Assembly: GCF_003259745.1 (NCBI RefSeq)
Contig: NZ_QLMC01000002.1
Span: 124,001 to 188,000, forward strand
Length of the DNA stretch: 64,000 nt
Direction of reading: 5' to 3'
Source of the DNA: Larkinella arboricola
GTDB lineage: Bacteria > Bacteroidota > Bacteroidia > Cytophagales > Spirosomataceae
Shown here: piece after piece, positions 61,938 through 64,000 of the stretch
How the letters are laid out: each line of letters begins with the position of its first letter
Position numbering within the stretch: the first letter of the stretch is position 1
Notes under the pieces: generated by a model
What the model saw: the letters and a program-made list of their open reading frames with translations, nothing else
What the model was told of the DNA's origin: nothing
Database searches by the model: none
Position numbers and translations under genes: made by a program

Positions 61938-64000
61938 TCAAAATTTCATCGTTAAGGCAATACGCTTGCGCTGTAAATCGACTTCCAGCACCTTCACCTG
62001 CACCTTCTGATGAACGCTAACGACCTGACGCGGATCGGAAACATACTGATTGGAAAGCTGGGAAATATGAACCAGCCCATCCTGCTTGACGCCAATATCG
62101 ACAAACGCGCCGAAAGCCGTCACGTTGGTGACAATGCCGGGTAACTGCATACCTTCGCGCAGATCCTCCGGTTTTCGAACCCGCTCGTCGTATGCAAACA
62201 CCGTCAGCAGTTCACGCGGATCGCGGCCCGGTTTCTCGAGTTCGGCCAGAATATCGCGCAAAGTGGGCAGACCCACTGTTTCGGTAACGTACCGTTCGGG
62301 CTTAATCTGTTTTCGGAGGTCGGGTTTTTTTATCAAATCCGAAACGGTGCAGCTTAGATCGCGGGCCATCCGCTCCACCACAGGGTAACTTTCCGGGTGG
62401 ACGGCGCTGTTGTCAAGCGGGTTTTTGCCCGCATCAATCCGGAGGAAACCGGCGCACTGCTCGTAGGCTTTATTGCCCAGCCGGGGCACCTTCTTCAACT
62501 GGTCGCGCGACTGGAACGGCCCGTTCTGAGCCCGGAATTCCACAATATTATTCGCCAGTTGCGGCCCCAGGCCGGAGACGTAGCGCAGAAGGTGGCTGCT
62601 GGCCGTATTAAGCGACACACCCACCTGGTTGACGCAGCTTTCGACCACCCGGTCCAGGCTGTTTTTTAATTCCGACTGATCAACATCGTGCTGGTACTGC
62701 CCCACACCAATGGATTTCGGGTCAATTTTGACGAGTTCGGCCAATGGGTCCATCAGCCGCCGACCGATGGAGACAGCCCCCCGAACGGTAACGTCGTGAT
62801 TGGGAAACTCCTGACGGGCCACTTCCGATGCCGAATAAATGGAAGCCCCCTGTTCACTGACCATAAAGACCGGAACGGTTTTGCCAAAGTCCAGTCCTCG
62901 GACAAATTCTTCTGTTTCGCGTCCGGCCGTACCGTTGCCGATGGTAATGGCGTCGATTTGATACTGGGAAACCAGCTTTAATAAAGTTTGCTGCGCCTGG
63001 TCCCGGCGGCTGTCCGGGTAGATTACGTCGTTGGTCAGCAAATTGCCCTGCGCATCCAGACAAACCACTTTACAGCCGGTCCGGAAACCGGGGTCGATGG
63101 CCAGCACGCGTTTTTGACCCAGCGGGGGCGAAAGCAGCAACTGGCGTAAGTTATCGGCAAAAATCTTGATGGCTTCCTGGTCGGCCTTCTGCTTGGATGC
63201 GTTGTCAAACTCGGTTTCAATGGACGGTTTGATCAATCGTTTGTAACTATCCTTAACGGCAATGGCAACCTGATCGATGCTTTCTGAGGAGCCGGAGCGC
63301 AGGAATTGCCGGTCCAGCCTTTCCAGGGCGGCATCCTCATCGGGCGAGATACTGACCGACAAAATGCCCTCGGCTTCTCCGCGCCGGATGGCCAGCAGCC
63401 GGTGGGAGGGAACCCGGCGGAGCGGTTCGGCAAAATCGAAATAATCTTTGTATTTGATGCCGACCGTCGCTTTATCTTTCTTGACGACCGACCGGATGAT
63501 GGCTTCACGTTCAAACAGATTCCGGATGCGCTGGCGGGCGTCGGCGTTTTCGCTGATCCACTCGGCCATGATGTCGCGGGCACCCTGCAAGGCTTCTTCC
63601 ACGCTACCGACCTGATCGTTGAGGTACGTTGCGGCTTTTCGTTCGATGGTATTTTCACGCTGGCTGAAGATGAGTTTTGCCAACGGTTCCAGTCCTTTTT
63701 CAATGGCAATGCTGGCCCGGGTTTTCCGTTTGGGCTTGTAGGGTAAATACAAGTCTTCCAGTTCGGTCACCGAGTCGGCAGCTTCAATTTTCTGGCGAAG
63801 TTCGGCGGTGAGTTTGCCCTGATCTCCGATGGATTTCAGGATGGCTTCCCGGCGTTTGTCGAGTTCTACCAGCTTTTGGTAAGTATCTTTAATGGCTCCA
63901 ATCTGAACTTCGTCCAGTTGCGAGGTGGCTTCTTTGCGGTAGCGGGCAATGAAGGGAACGGTTGCGCCCTCATCGAGTAACTGAACGGTATTGGCAACCT
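61938..64000 (-). CDS. tex: Tex-family RNA-binding transcription accessory protein (5' end outside window)
   Basis: 687 codons visible, running off the right edge at 64000. From the N-terminal side: VQLLDEGATVPFIARYRKEA (Tex N domain), IAIEKGLEPLAKLIFSQREN, the YqgF-like core with VLAIDPGFRTGCKVVCLDAQ and DAITIGNGTAGRETEEFVRG, the helix-hairpin-helix DRVVESCVNQVGVSLNTASS, and the S1 domain near the C-terminus (LPGIVTNVTAFGAFVDIGVK, QDGLVHISQLSNQYVSDPRQ). Tex acts in transcription and RNA binding. Full members are near 750 residues, so some 60 N-terminal residues should lie beyond the window. Confidence 0.95.
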   Translation of the reverse strand, partial: VANTVQLLDEGATVPFIARYRKEATSQLDEVQIGAIKDTYQKLVELDKRREAILKSIGDQGKLTAELRQKIEAADSVTELEDLYLPYKPKRKTRASIAIEKGLEPLAKLIFSQRENTIERKAATYLNDQVGSVEEALQGARDIMAEWISENADARQRIRNLFEREAIIRSVVKKDKATVGIKYKDYFDFAEPLRRVPSHRLLAIRRGEAEGILSVSISPDEDAALERLDRQFLRSGSSESIDQVAIAVKDSYKRLIKPSIETEFDNASKQKADQEAIKIFADNLRQLLLSPPLGQKRVLAIDPGFRTGCKVVCLDAQGNLLTNDVIYPDSRRDQAQQTLLKLVSQYQIDAITIGNGTAGRETEEFVRGLDFGKTVPVFMVSEQGASIYSASEVARQEFPNHDVTVRGAVSIGRRLMDPLAELVKIDPKSIGVGQYQHDVDQSELKNSLDRVVESCVNQVGVSLNTASSHLLRYVSGLGPQLANNIVEFRAQNGPFQSRDQLKKVPRLGNKAYEQCAGFLRIDAGKNPLDNSAVHPESYPVVERMARDLSCTVSDLIKKPDLRKQIKPERYVTETVGLPTLRDILAELEKPGRDPRELLTVFAYDERVRKPEDLREGMQLPGIVTNVTAFGAFVDIGVKQDGLVHISQLSNQYVSDPRQVVSVHQKVQVKVLEVDLQRKRIALTMKF

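Overview
The window looks like chromosomal DNA of a Bacteroidota, most probably order Cytophagales, family Spirosomaceae (Spirosoma/Larkinella-like). The reasons are a GC content judged by eye to be slightly above 50 %, many -7 boxes of the Bacteroidota form TAnnTTTG, a SusC-style TonB-dependent receptor with an N-terminal carboxypeptidase-like domain, a TonB with a DUF-like cytoplasmic head, NlpC/P60 and PBP4-type wall enzymes, and the carboxynorspermidine route of polyamine synthesis. No phage, insertion sequence, CRISPR array, rRNA or integrase gene was seen. Most of the window is a core genome with short spacers and strong intrinsic terminators.

Layout. 1-1978: sufB (cut by the window edge) and an Lrp/AsnC regulator, both minus. 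1979-2522: a self-contained transcription unit for an unusual tRNA-like RNA, with promoter, cloverleaf ends, an oversized insert and a terminator. 2523-6497: DUF819 transporter, lepA, OmpA-domain protein. 6585-12925: TonB-dependent receptor, DUF2236 protein, and two Tat-exported enzymes (phosphoesterase and FAD oxidoreductase). 13089-17460: pyruvate dehydrogenase E2, hslV, and an overlapping histidine kinase/response regulator pair. 17457-20576: dacB and a beta-CASP metallo-hydrolase. 20716-24056: accA, HAD hydrolase, site-2 protease and acyltransferase in one close-packed cluster. 24124-26940: lpxB and queD (minus), hldD (plus). 27014-31326: S8 protease, aminopeptidase P, TetR, and a possible WapI-like protein. 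31575-36433: carboxynorspermidine dehydrogenase and decarboxylase flanking a glucoamylase-family protein and TonB. 36505-38407: a frameshifted acetyltransferase and a GlxA-type regulator. 38534-47134: pyrG, yidC, a TPR/periplasmic-binding lipidless protein, hemL, HAD phosphatase, glycosyltransferase. 47177-51128: epimerase-like oxidoreductase, methyltransferase, two small genes, hisS. 51194-58040 (minus): outer-membrane protein, pgi, GH25 lysozyme, small membrane protein, 1-Cys peroxiredoxin, NarL/DegS-type two-component pair. 58220-64000: DUF3299 protein, tRNA-Ala(GGC), ECF sigma factor with a small partner, clpP, NUDIX hydrolase, NlpC/P60 lipoprotein, tex (5' end outside the window).

Several genes fit together: lpxB, hldD, accA, the acyltransferase and yidC serve envelope building; dacB, GH25 and NlpC/P60 act on peptidoglycan; TonB plus the TonB-dependent receptor form an uptake route; hslV and clpP are proteolytic; the two polyamine genes make consecutive steps of one pathway. 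The most unusual element is the RNA at 2155-2314. It keeps the acceptor stem, a leucine-type D arm and a T arm of a tRNA, but carries about 70 extra nucleotides between anticodon arm and T arm. Other points worth checking are three families of gene-end inverted repeats built from short words, promoter boxes lying right on start codons, and a terminator-like hairpin whose T run touches the NUDIX start codon.
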